Shown: positions 1 through 4,975 of the stretch, in pieces
Numbering within the stretch: position 1 is the first letter of the stretch
Layout of the letters: each line of letters starts with the position of its first letter
DNA from: an uncultured Methylococcaceae bacterium
Lineage (GTDB): Bacteria; Pseudomonadota; Gammaproteobacteria; Methylococcales; Methylomonadaceae
Direction of reading: 5' to 3'
Length of the DNA stretch: 5,265 nucleotides
NCBI GenBank assembly: GCA_903939355.1
Contig: CAJAHC010000304.1
Location: 1-5,265, forward strand
Notes under the pieces: model-generated
The model's database searches: none
Told to the model about the DNA's origin: nothing
The model's input: only the letters and a program-made list of their open reading frames with translations
Program-made: the position numbers and the translations under genes

Positions 1-131
1 CGTGCTAATGGGTTAAAAAAGCCAAGACGTTCAATATAACGACCATCACGACCGCTTCTGCTATCCGTTACAACTACGTGATAAAAAGGGCGATTCTTAG
101 CGCCGCCTCTTGAAAGACGAATGGTTACCAT
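1..131 (-). CDS. rpsP: 30S ribosomal protein S16, 5' part (cut by window edge)
   Basis: This is the N-terminal part of ribosomal protein S16, a small-subunit protein that binds 16S rRNA and helps assemble the 5' domain. The 43 visible codons start [20 protein letters not shown] and continue with [20 protein letters not shown], a near-textbook match to the S16 N-terminus, including the RLxRGGxKxRPFY and DGRxIExxGxxNP blocks. The start is the ATG at 129-131. On the minus strand it is preceded by TGAGGAAATTAG, so a good Shine-Dalgarno GAGGAA sits at normal distance. The remaining half or so of the usual 80-90 residues lies outside the window. ffh is upstream on the same strand, 141 bp away. The ffh-rpsP order is common in proteobacteria, where rimM, trmD and rplS usually follow; that part cannot be seen here. 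Confidence 0.97.
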   Translation of the reverse strand, partial: MVTIRLSRGGAKNRPFYHVVVTDSRSGRDGRYIERLGFFNPLA

Positions 132-173
132 CTAATTTCCTCAAAAACGTTTAATCAAAAATTCAATCTGCCT

Positions 174-201
174 ATTTTACGCGATTTTCACTATAAGTGA
201 A
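174..201 (-). promoter_or_regulatory. Candidate sigma-70 promoter of rpsP
   Basis: Read on the minus strand, TTCACT (196-201, 4 of 6 matches to TTGACA) is followed after 16 bp by TAAAAT (174-179, 5 of 6 matches to TATAAT). Transcription would start near 167 and give a leader of about 36 nt carrying the GAGGAA ribosome site. The -35 element is also one arm of a short perfect inverted repeat (TTCACT, 3-nt loop, AGTGAA; 187-201), so the same bases could act as an operator or a weak hairpin. This is pattern matching only. rpsP may also be read through from ffh. Confidence 0.4.
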
Positions 202-272
202 GAATAAATTAGAAAGAAACACTCGTTGCGCTAATTTTATATACGCAAATACCTAACCAAAACTGTAAAAAC

Positions 273-1628
273 TTATTTCCTCATACCCCTGACATTGCTT
301 TTTATGCCGCGTATCATGTTAGCCATATTGCCAGCCTTAAACTTTTTCATCATTTTTTGCATCATCATAAATTGTTTTAAAATACGATTTACATCCTGCA
401 ATTGTTGCCCACAACCGGCAGCAATTCGCTTTTTTCGATTACCTTTTATTAAATCAGGATAGCGTCTTTCCTGCATAGTCATGGAACCAATAACAGCAAT
501 TTGACGCGACAACTCCTTATCATTAACCTTATCTTTCATTTCTTGAGGAACGCTATTCATGCCGGGCAACTTGTCCAGCATAGAACTGACACCACCCATT
601 GACTGCATTTGTTGTAACTGCTCACGAAAATCATCTAAATCAAAGGCCTTGCCTTTTTGCATCTTTCGGGCAAATTTTTCAGCTTTTTCCTTATCAACCT
701 TTTGCTCAATCTCTTCAATCAGACTAAGCATATCACCCATACCTAAGATACGGGAGGCAATACGGTCAGGATGAAAAGGCTCTAAGGCATCAGTTTTTTC
801 CCCGACACCAATAAATTTGATAGGCTTACCAGTAACATGCCTTATAGATAGAGCAGCACCACCTCGAGCATCACCATCGGCCTTAGTTAAAATAACACCC
901 GTCAACGGCAAAGCATCATTAAAGGCTTTAGCTGTAATTGCAGCATCTTGCCCCGTCATACTATCAACAACAAATAGTGTTTCGACTGGATTAATTGCCG
1001 CATGCAAGGCTTTAATTTCGCCCATCATCTCATCGTCAACATGCAAGCGGCCTGCTGTATCGATAATAATAACATCCAGGAATTTTCGCTTGGCCGCATC
1101 AATTGCATTCATGGCTATATCAACAGGATTTTGTGTCAAATCACTATCGATAAACTCTAAACCAACCTCTTTAGCCAACACTTGTAGTTGCTTAATAGCT
1201 GCTGGCCGATACACATCAGCACTGACCACACCTACTTTTTTCTTTTGATTCTCTTGCAGCCAACGGCCTAATTTAGCGACTGTAGTAGTCTTACCCGCAC
1301 CCTGTAAACCTGCCATTAAAATAACAGCCGGGGGGACCGCATTTAAATTAAGACTTTCGTTGGCTAAGCCCATCACCTTAACCAATTCAGACTGAACCAG
1401 CTTAATCATGGCTTGACCAGGCGTTAGACTAAATTGCACGTCTTGTCCTAAAGCACCTTCTTTAACACGTTCAATAAAGTCCGTAACAACCGGTAAAGAT
1501 ACATCTGCCTCAAGTAAAGCCACGCGCACCTCACTTAGCGCGTCTTTAATATTATCTTCAGTGAGACGACCTTGTCCCTTAAGTTTTTTAAGGGTAATAC
1601 TTAATTTATCGGTTAAATTGTCAAACAT
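273..1628 (-). CDS. ffh: Signal recognition particle protein Ffh (SRP54 GTPase)
   Basis: Ffh is the protein half of the bacterial SRP. With 4.5S RNA it binds signal sequences on translating ribosomes and hands them to the receptor FtsY by paired GTP hydrolysis. The start chosen is the ATG at 1626-1628 (MFDNLTDKLS, the family's usual opening), giving 451 residues, close to E. coli Ffh (453). An in-frame TTG 14 codons upstream is rejected. The N domain (about 1-90) has the ALLEADVSLPVV block. The G domain shows the P-loop GLQGAGKT (107-114), SADVYRPAA (137-145), DTAGRL (190-195), TKAD (248-251) and DARGG (253-257). The linker GMGD (296-299) leads to the Met-rich M domain with its finger loop (about 340-360) and the 4.5S RNA-binding KKRIAAGCG region (399-407). 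The ribosome site is weak (AAAG about 8 nt upstream). The C-terminal tail is short and basic. There are no frame breaks, so it should be functional. Confidence 0.98.
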   Translation of the reverse strand: MFDNLTDKLSITLKKLKGQGRLTEDNIKDALSEVRVALLEADVSLPVVTDFIERVKEGALGQDVQFSLTPGQAMIKLVQSELVKVMGLANESLNLNAVPPAVILMAGLQGAGKTTTVAKLGRWLQENQKKKVGVVSADVYRPAAIKQLQVLAKEVGLEFIDSDLTQNPVDIAMNAIDAAKRKFLDVIIIDTAGRLHVDDEMMGEIKALHAAINPVETLFVVDSMTGQDAAITAKAFNDALPLTGVILTKADGDARGGAALSIRHVTGKPIKFIGVGEKTDALEPFHPDRIASRILGMGDMLSLIEEIEQKVDKEKAEKFARKMQKGKAFDLDDFREQLQQMQSMGGVSSMLDKLPGMNSVPQEMKDKVNDKELSRQIAVIGSMTMQERRYPDLIKGNRKKRIAAGCGQQLQDVNRILKQFMMMQKMMKKFKAGNMANMIRGIKSNVRGMRK

Positions 1629-1820
1629 ATCAATGTCTTTATTGTTTAATCTAAGAAAACTACCCGCCAATACAAATGCGCTAGGACTATTTAATCTGGT
1701 ATATTACCATATCCAATAATACCTTTGCACCAGTTGCAACAACAGAACAATTAATTGCTGTAAATTATGCCAACCGAGCATTACCTGATTTTTTTGCCGG
1801 ATTTATACTAAAATAAACCC
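1629..1820. promoter_or_regulatory. Divergent ffh/ypjD promoter region with inverted repeat
   Basis: This 192-bp AT-rich gap separates two divergent genes and must carry both promoters. For ypjD, TATACT at 1804-1809 is a good -10, but its best -35 (TTACCT, 1781-1786, 17-bp spacer) is poor. Transcription would begin only a few bases before the ATG at 1821, so the mRNA could be nearly leaderless, in line with the absence of a Shine-Dalgarno sequence. For ffh, the minus-strand hexamers TATTAT (1716-1721) and TAATAT (near 1704) are possible -10 elements without a clear -35. An inverted repeat TTGCA-CCAGT-TGCAA (1725-1739) lies between the two sets and could be an operator, though 5-bp arms occur often by chance. 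Confidence 0.35.
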
Positions 1821-2615
1821 ATGAACGTTACTACAATAGCTATTGTATCAATCTGCACCTATCTAATTAGCACGCTGCTAATTATCAAACATATTGACCA
1901 AAGTCGCTTACAGCGAACAGCCCTTTATCCAGCCTGGATAGGTGTTTGCGCACACCTTTTTTATACTGTAATTGTTTTTCAACACAATAACGGATTTAAC
2001 TTTAGTTTTTTTAGCACCGGCTCACTTATTGCCATGATAGTTGCCTTACTTTTATTAATAGCGGCTATTAACAAGCCCGTTGAAATATTAGGCATTGCTA
2101 TATTTCCCACTGCAGCAATCATGCTAGCACTTGAACTTACGCTTTCTCATACCACACAACTGCTATCCAATTACAACTGGGCAATGAGCACCCACATATT
2201 ATCGTCCATTATTGCCTTTAGCCTCTTAAACATAGCCGCCCTGCAAGCCATTTTATTAGCACTCCAAAACCAACAATTAAAAAGCCATCCACCGAAGCGC
2301 TTTATTCAATCATTACCCCCTTTACAAACCATGGAATCTTTGCTGTTCCAGATGTTAGCTACAGGCATTGTGTTCCTGACAGTATCTCTGACTAGCGGCT
2401 TTATATTTATAGAAAATTTATTTGCACAGCACTTGGTACATAAAACCGTTTTATCAATACTGGCATGGATAATATTTACCGGACTTTTAATCGGCAGAAC
2501 TCGTTATGGCTGGCGCGGACAAACAGCCATACAATGGACATTAATCGGCTTTATATTGCTATTATTAGCCTATTTTGGTAGCAAGCTAGTGTTGGAACTG
2601 ATCTTGCACCGGTAA
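1821..2615 (+). CDS. ypjD: CcsA/YpjD-family inner-membrane protein
   Basis: This is a 264-residue polytopic membrane protein of the cytochrome c assembly (CcsA-like) superfamily, YpjD subgroup. I see about eight hydrophobic segments (roughly 4-22, 37-54, 65-83, 87-105, 124-146, 176-196, 209-226 and 237-256). Family landmarks are the histidine-bearing STHILSSIIAF helix (H125), LPPLQTMESLLFQMLATG (165-182), SLTSGF (189-194), HKTVLSILAW (207-216; H207 is a possible heme-ligand position in relatives) and the terminal GRTRYGWRG loop (225-233). Divergent placement next to ffh is the standard location of ypjD in gammaproteobacteria. A true CcsA heme-handling role is not shown: I see no clear tryptophan-rich WWD heme motif, and the biochemical function of the subgroup is uncertain. 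The start is the ATG at 1821, with no evident Shine-Dalgarno. In many relatives a CorC/HlyC-type transporter gene follows; here only insertion-sequence debris does. Confidence 0.9.
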   Translation: MNVTTIAIVSICTYLISTLLIIKHIDQSRLQRTALYPAWIGVCAHLFYTVIVFQHNNGFNFSFFSTGSLIAMIVALLLLIAAINKPVEILGIAIFPTAAIMLALELTLSHTTQLLSNYNWAMSTHILSSIIAFSLLNIAALQAILLALQNQQLKSHPPKRFIQSLPPLQTMESLLFQMLATGIVFLTVSLTSGFIFIENLFAQHLVHKTVLSILAWIIFTGLLIGRTRYGWRGQTAIQWTLIGFILLLLAYFGSKLVLELILHR

Positions 2616-2631
2616 CATCTATGCAAATTAT

Positions 2632-2655
2632 AGGTGTAAATCACCTTTAAAATTA
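2632..2655 (+). terminator. Weak candidate terminator after ypjD
   Basis: AGGTG (2632-2636) and CACCT (2642-2646) form a 5-bp stem with a 5-nt loop, 16 nt after the ypjD stop, followed by TTAAAATT. The stem is short and the T-run is interrupted, so this is at best a weak intrinsic terminator. The position, directly behind an apparently single-gene unit, is the main support. Confidence 0.3.
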
Positions 2656-2763
2656 ACCTATATTTCAAGGCATCTGTCGGACTTTTTAGCTCTAAAGGAT
2701 AAAAAGGTAAAGAGCGATACGATCTTTACTCCATAAGGCAATGCAATTAAGTTAAGTGAACCT

Positions 2764-2865
2764 ATCCAGCTCTTCTTGCTGGGTTTCTAAATTGACATGA
2801 GTAAAAAAGGTCGCTGCTACGATAATGCGGCATGCCATTCTCGCCGTATCAAAAAAATCAAATAA
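2764..2865 (+). pseudogene. Decayed IS3-family transposase (OrfB) fragment
   Basis: The frame from 2797 reads MSKKGRCYDNAAC (2797-2835). This is the signature SMSxxGxCYDNA block of IS3-family OrfB integrases, which precedes the catalytic glutamate of the DDE core. Upstream in the same frame, IQLFLLGF, then a stop at 2788-2790, then ID, fits the usual LLxxxGF..SMS lead-in and shows a nonsense change. After CYDNAAC the expected ESFF block with the catalytic Glu is missing. The frame goes to HSRRIKKIK and stops at 2863-2865, suggesting an internal deletion that joins the later H-S position. No other IS3 sequence could be recognised between 2647 and 2763. The fragment is non-functional and marks a former insertion. 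Confidence 0.6.
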
Positions 2866-2870
2866 AAAAG

Positions 2871-2888
2871 GGTTCTGTCGCAAAGTTT
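2871..2888 (+). repeat. IS6-type terminal repeat, copy 1
   Basis: GGTTCTGTCGCAAAGTTT is identical over 18 bp to the copy at 3330-3347 and in the same orientation. It closely matches known IS6-family ends (GGTTCTGTTGCAAAG in IS257/IS431-type elements, GGCACTGTTGCAAA in IS26). No IS6 transposase gene and no inverted partner end occur in the window, so this is a solitary end left by deletion or recombination, or part of a non-autonomous unit. No matching 8-bp target duplication was found beside it. Confidence 0.65.
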
Positions 2889-2919
2889 GTTTTAACGAGT
2901 TCGTTTACATCGTTTTAAG

Positions 2920-2962
2920 TTGTTTCAATATTGATATTAGTAGCATAATAACTCCCTATACT
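2920..2962 (+). promoter_or_regulatory. Possible promoter of the small exported-protein gene
   Basis: Two imperfect arrangements are visible. TTGTTT (2920-2925) lies 18 bp before CATAAT (2944-2949). TTGATA (2931-2936) lies before TATACT (2957-2962) with an over-long 20-bp spacer. Either would start transcription 30-50 nt before the ATG at 3001. The region begins just inside the IS6-type end, so the promoter may lie on the repeat-bounded segment itself. Confidence 0.3.
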
Positions 2963-3000
2963 TAGCCATCACAAAATTTTATAACTAATTGGATAGAACA

Positions 3001-3306
3001 ATGAAGCGCATCTTAATTATCACCACTATTGCCCTTGGTACATTAATGATCCAACCACAAGCTGGACCGATTACTAGGATTCTAATGGGAGAAAAAATGG
3101 AAAAAGCCGCATCGCAAAAAACCACAACACCTACCCAAAATGCACCTAGTCCCGAGACAAATCCTATATCCACAAAGGCGCCCGCAACTGCGCCCGTTGT
3201 AAAAACAGATACAGATTTTGATGATTCAAAAACTAAGTGCGTGGCATTAGGGTTTAAAGATGGAAGTAATAAGTTCAATAATTGCGTCATGACGTTAATG
3301 AAATAA
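3001..3306 (+). CDS. Small exported protein with C-x14-C terminal motif
   Basis: This is a 101-residue hypothetical protein. The ATG at 3001 is preferred to an in-frame TTG at 2989 because it opens a normal signal peptide (MKR, then hydrophobic ILIITTIALGTLMI) and has GGA nine bases upstream as a modest ribosome site. A cleavage site near QAGP (20-23) is possible, and there is no lipobox cysteine. Residues 36-68 are a low-complexity Thr/Pro/Ala/Ser-rich linker that is probably disordered. The C-terminus (72-101) is compact: DFDDSKTKC (C80), VALGFKDGSNKF, NNC (C95) VMTLM. The arrangement C-x3-GF-x-x-G-x3-F-x2-C-V recurs at the C-termini of many small bacterial envelope proteins of unknown function. 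The two cysteines could form a disulfide. The gene stands alone between direct IS6-type ends. No function can be assigned, and a periplasmic location is inferred. Confidence 0.75.
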   Translation: MKRILIITTIALGTLMIQPQAGPITRILMGEKMEKAASQKTTTPTQNAPSPETNPISTKAPATAPVVKTDTDFDDSKTKCVALGFKDGSNKFNNCVMTLMK

Positions 3307-3609
3307 TTTAGTCAATTGCTAGTTATATTGGTTCTGTCGCAAAGTTTAGCTAAAGTCAGGAAATATCTATCTTGGATGCAAATTTACAGCAGCACTTAAC
3401 GAGGGTCACTTAAATATACGCTGTTCATTTACAGTTGAGAATTTTTAGAATGCTATAGAATTAAATTTACTGAAGTTTATTGCCAGTTGTGTAATAGTCG
3501 TTTAAAACGAGACTTCGTTAAATGAAACAGGAAATATTTGACGAGAATTTGAGCTTATTTGTAGAACAGCAAACGATATGATACAAAAATTGTAGTGGTC
3601 AAGTAAAAC
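3307..3609. other. Non-coding stretch with no recognised gene
   Basis: Apart from the IS6-type end, this AT-rich interval has no credible coding sequence. Every frame is broken by stops. The longest ATG frame I followed (from 3522, 19 codons) has no ribosome site and no recognisable content. It may be the eroded interior of an insertion element, but no transposase motif can be read. Confidence 0.5.
3330..3347 (+). repeat. IS6-type terminal repeat, copy 2
   Basis: This second exact copy of the 18-bp GGTTCTGTCGCAAAGTTT lies 459 bp after the first, in direct rather than inverted orientation, and 24 bp behind the stop of the small exported-protein gene. Sequence beyond the 18 bp differs between the copies (GTTTTAACG against AGCTAAAGT), so the segment is not a simple tandem duplication of longer DNA. 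No adjacent IS6 transposase frame was found on either strand. Confidence 0.65.
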
Positions 3610-3781
3610 GAGTTTTCCATATTTTGTGTGAGTGACAGTTAATTCGTGCGAAGGCACTGTCTTCAAATTGAATAGTAAACCTTTTTATTGCTGGCTTCCA
3701 ATCCCGCAGTGGCATCGTCCATTTTTAACTGCTATTACGCAGCTCTAAATAGAATAATTTCATAACAGCTTCATTAATTGA
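3610..3781 (-). pseudogene. Decayed 3' end of an IS256-family element
   Basis: On the minus strand, 3656-3781 translates as SINEAVMKLFYLELRNSS, a stop, then KWTMPLRDWKPAIKRFTIQFED. This is the C-terminal signature of IS256 (mutator-type) transposases, usually of the form LKLLYLALRNIxKKWTMPIRDWKAALNRFxIxFEDR. The internal TAA (3725-3727) replaces an expected Lys codon, consistent with a single substitution. Further along, GAG at 3610-3612 followed by TCCATATTTTGTGTGA resembles the IS256-type terminal repeat (GAGxGTGTCCAATATTTTGTGT), so 3610-3632 probably marks the element's right end. The rest of the transposase is missing. The remnant's upstream break falls at the stop codon of the glutathione transferase-like gene (3783-3785), so a deletion or replacement joined the two there. 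Non-functional. Confidence 0.75.
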
Positions 3782-3782
3782 A

Positions 3783-4568
3783 TTAACGTTTCAACAATAT
3801 CCTCAACGGTTGGAATGAGAGCCAAATATCAGCCTGCTTAAAAGCGGGGCGCATCTGAAAACGATCAAACCAACTGTCTAAGGGCGATTTTTTTTGAATC
3901 AGCCCATATTCACCAATCATTTTTAGTCGCCCACATAAAACCGCAGTCACTATATCCACTGAACTTAATTTTTTTCCAACCAATTGATCATTTGATATAG
4001 GAAGCATTTCAAGGTAAGCAAGTACGTTATCGCGTTCAATTTTCAATTTATCTTCACGATTACCTTCAGTAAAGTATGCTAGTCGCTTTTGATTTAATTC
4101 AATCTTAGCTTGAACTGCTACTGAATTAGCTGAATATGCCACTTCAGTTTCGAGATTTTTAATTATTTTCTGAAGCATTTTGGGGACGATAACTCGTAAT
4201 GGAGGAATCGAGATTAGAGCCTTGCCAAAGGTTAGATATTCAATCGAAATGGCATAGTGTGCTTTAACCAATTTTTCGATATCAGGTAAAAACATGGGGT
4301 CGGAATCATCCCATTCAATACCCGCTATACTTGCCGCCAACTTTAGTATGGCTTCACTATCAGTCAATACTTGATCACAATCAACCAATGTTGGAACGGT
4401 CATCATTGGATTAATAACCTGATACCATGGAGATAATTGCTCTTTAGCAATATGAATATCCATGCGTTTGGACTCAAATGGAATTCTGGCCTCAAGCAAA
4501 GCTAAACGACCGATCATGGAATAATAAGATGAAGAAGCGTTATATAGAATCACGCGGGGGTCTCCCAT
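3783..4568 (-). CDS. Glutathione S-transferase-like protein
   Basis: This is a 261-residue cytosolic protein with the two-domain GST layout. The thioredoxin-like half (about 4-83) begins RVILYNASSSYYSMIGRLAL, with a Ser/Tyr-rich active-site region (S12-S14, Y15, Y16), then NPMMTVPTLV with the cis-proline P59, and TDSEAIL (69-75), where D70/S71 hold the usual glutathione gamma-glutamyl contact. The helical half carries GKKLSSVDIVTAVLCGRL, matching the conserved helix-capping Sxx-D (S202-D205). It is longer than typical GSTs (200-220). The extra length is a helical, Lys-rich stretch around 120-180, as in GDAP1-like or dehalogenase-like groups, so subclass and substrate are unknown. The start is the ATG at 4566-4568, with AAGGAT 12 nt upstream; an in-frame TTG 13 codons earlier is less likely. 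It stands alone, and its 3' end abuts IS256 debris. Confidence 0.8.
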   Translation of the reverse strand: MGDPRVILYNASSSYYSMIGRLALLEARIPFESKRMDIHIAKEQLSPWYQVINPMMTVPTLVDCDQVLTDSEAILKLAASIAGIEWDDSDPMFLPDIEKLVKAHYAISIEYLTFGKALISIPPLRVIVPKMLQKIIKNLETEVAYSANSVAVQAKIELNQKRLAYFTEGNREDKLKIERDNVLAYLEMLPISNDQLVGKKLSSVDIVTAVLCGRLKMIGEYGLIQKKSPLDSWFDRFQMRPAFKQADIWLSFQPLRILLKR

Positions 4569-4661
4569 GCTATTTTTTTGATCCTTAATCTGGCCTATCA
4601 AGAGCAACGTAGAGTCATTATTGATAAGCAGTAGCTGAATAGACCCATTGATTCTATTAGT

Positions 4662-4691
4662 CGCTCACCAAAAGTGGGGGGATCACTGACA
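4662..4691 (-). repeat. Possible IS21-type terminal sequence
   Basis: Read on the minus strand, this segment begins TGTCAGTGATCCCCCCACTT and continues TTGGTGAGCG. Starting with TGT, followed by a TGA-C-run-CACTTTTGG block, is typical of IS21-family ends and their sub-terminal repeats. No istA or istB coding sequence and no second repeat are visible, so it could be a solitary end or chance. Confidence 0.3.
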
Positions 4692-4751
4692 TAAAAAAGC
4701 CAAGAAATTACCTAGCATTATTTATTCTAACATCGTTAATAAACTTAAAAG

Positions 4752-4868
4752 CTATAACTTGTAGTTAACACCAACCTTAGCGGTGGATATCCGGCCTGTC
4801 GTTTCGGTGGATGTTTCTGTATTTGCCATATTACTGCAACAGTTGTCTGCATTCGGCGTGTCGATAGT
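4752..4868 (-). pseudogene. C-terminal remnant resembling an outer-membrane beta-barrel protein
   Basis: On the minus strand the last 38 codons before a TAG (4752-4754) read TIDTPNADNCCSNMANTETS, then TETTGRISTAKVGVNYKL. The ending STAKVGVNYKL resembles the final beta-strand of porin-like or OmpA-like barrels, which alternate polar and non-polar residues and normally end in Phe. The Asn/Thr/Ser-rich part before it would be an extracellular loop with two adjacent cysteines. The frame is closed upstream by TAA (4869-4871) and then TGA eight codons further, and no start codon or signal peptide is present. I take it as the eroded 3' end of a larger gene. The match is short, so chance cannot be excluded. 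Confidence 0.4.
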
Positions 4869-4975
4869 TTAGACTGTTGTGGATGCTAGCTCTCAATCGT
4901 TTTGACTAGTCAGTATAAATTTACGCCGAGCTTTCCCATTCGGAATCCAGTCCTTTAAGCTATCTTTTGTAACTA

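Larger units (their letters stand above)
2616..3000. other. Intergenic region with mobile-element debris
   Basis: This 385-bp stretch between ypjD and the small exported-protein gene holds the weak hairpin, the IS3-type transposase scrap and the first IS6-type end, each listed separately. The part at 2647-2763 is AT-rich and shows no recognisable reading frame on either strand. The part at 2889-3000 serves as the leader and promoter region of the downstream gene. Confidence 0.6.
4569..4975. other. Intergenic region with remnants
   Basis: This 407-bp stretch carries the leader of the GST-like gene (minus strand), a possible IS21-type end and a short outer-membrane-protein-like C-terminal remnant, each listed separately. 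Immediately after the cytochrome stop (4870-4975), minus-strand frames are short and interrupted. One reads SLKDWIPNGKARRKFILTSQ before a stop, which I do not recognise. No clear terminator follows the cytochrome gene. Confidence 0.5.

Noticed and set aside
226..248. TTGCG...CGCAA inverted repeat after ffh as a terminator
   Set aside because: Only 5-bp arms with a 13-nt loop and no T-run on the relevant strand.
559..1248. Two plus-strand open frames within 559-774 and 817-1248
   Set aside because: They lie antisense to the well-conserved ffh gene, have Cys/Ser-rich compositions typical of shadow frames, and show no domain or ribosome site.
1629..1670. TTG start extending Ffh by 14 residues
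   Set aside because: The family starts at MFDNLTDKLS; the extension is not Ffh-like and would need a TTG start.
2985..3290. Minus-strand open frame of about 100 codons
   Set aside because: It is the antisense shadow of the small exported-protein gene, which has a signal peptide, an ATG start and a conserved-type C-terminal motif in the plus frame.
3522..3581. 19-codon ATG frame in the 3307-3609 gap
   Set aside because: Very short, no ribosome site, no recognisable motif.
4569..4607. TTG start extending the GST-like protein by 13 residues
   Set aside because: The ATG at 4568 starts just before the first beta-strand of the thioredoxin fold, and AAGGAT lies upstream of it.
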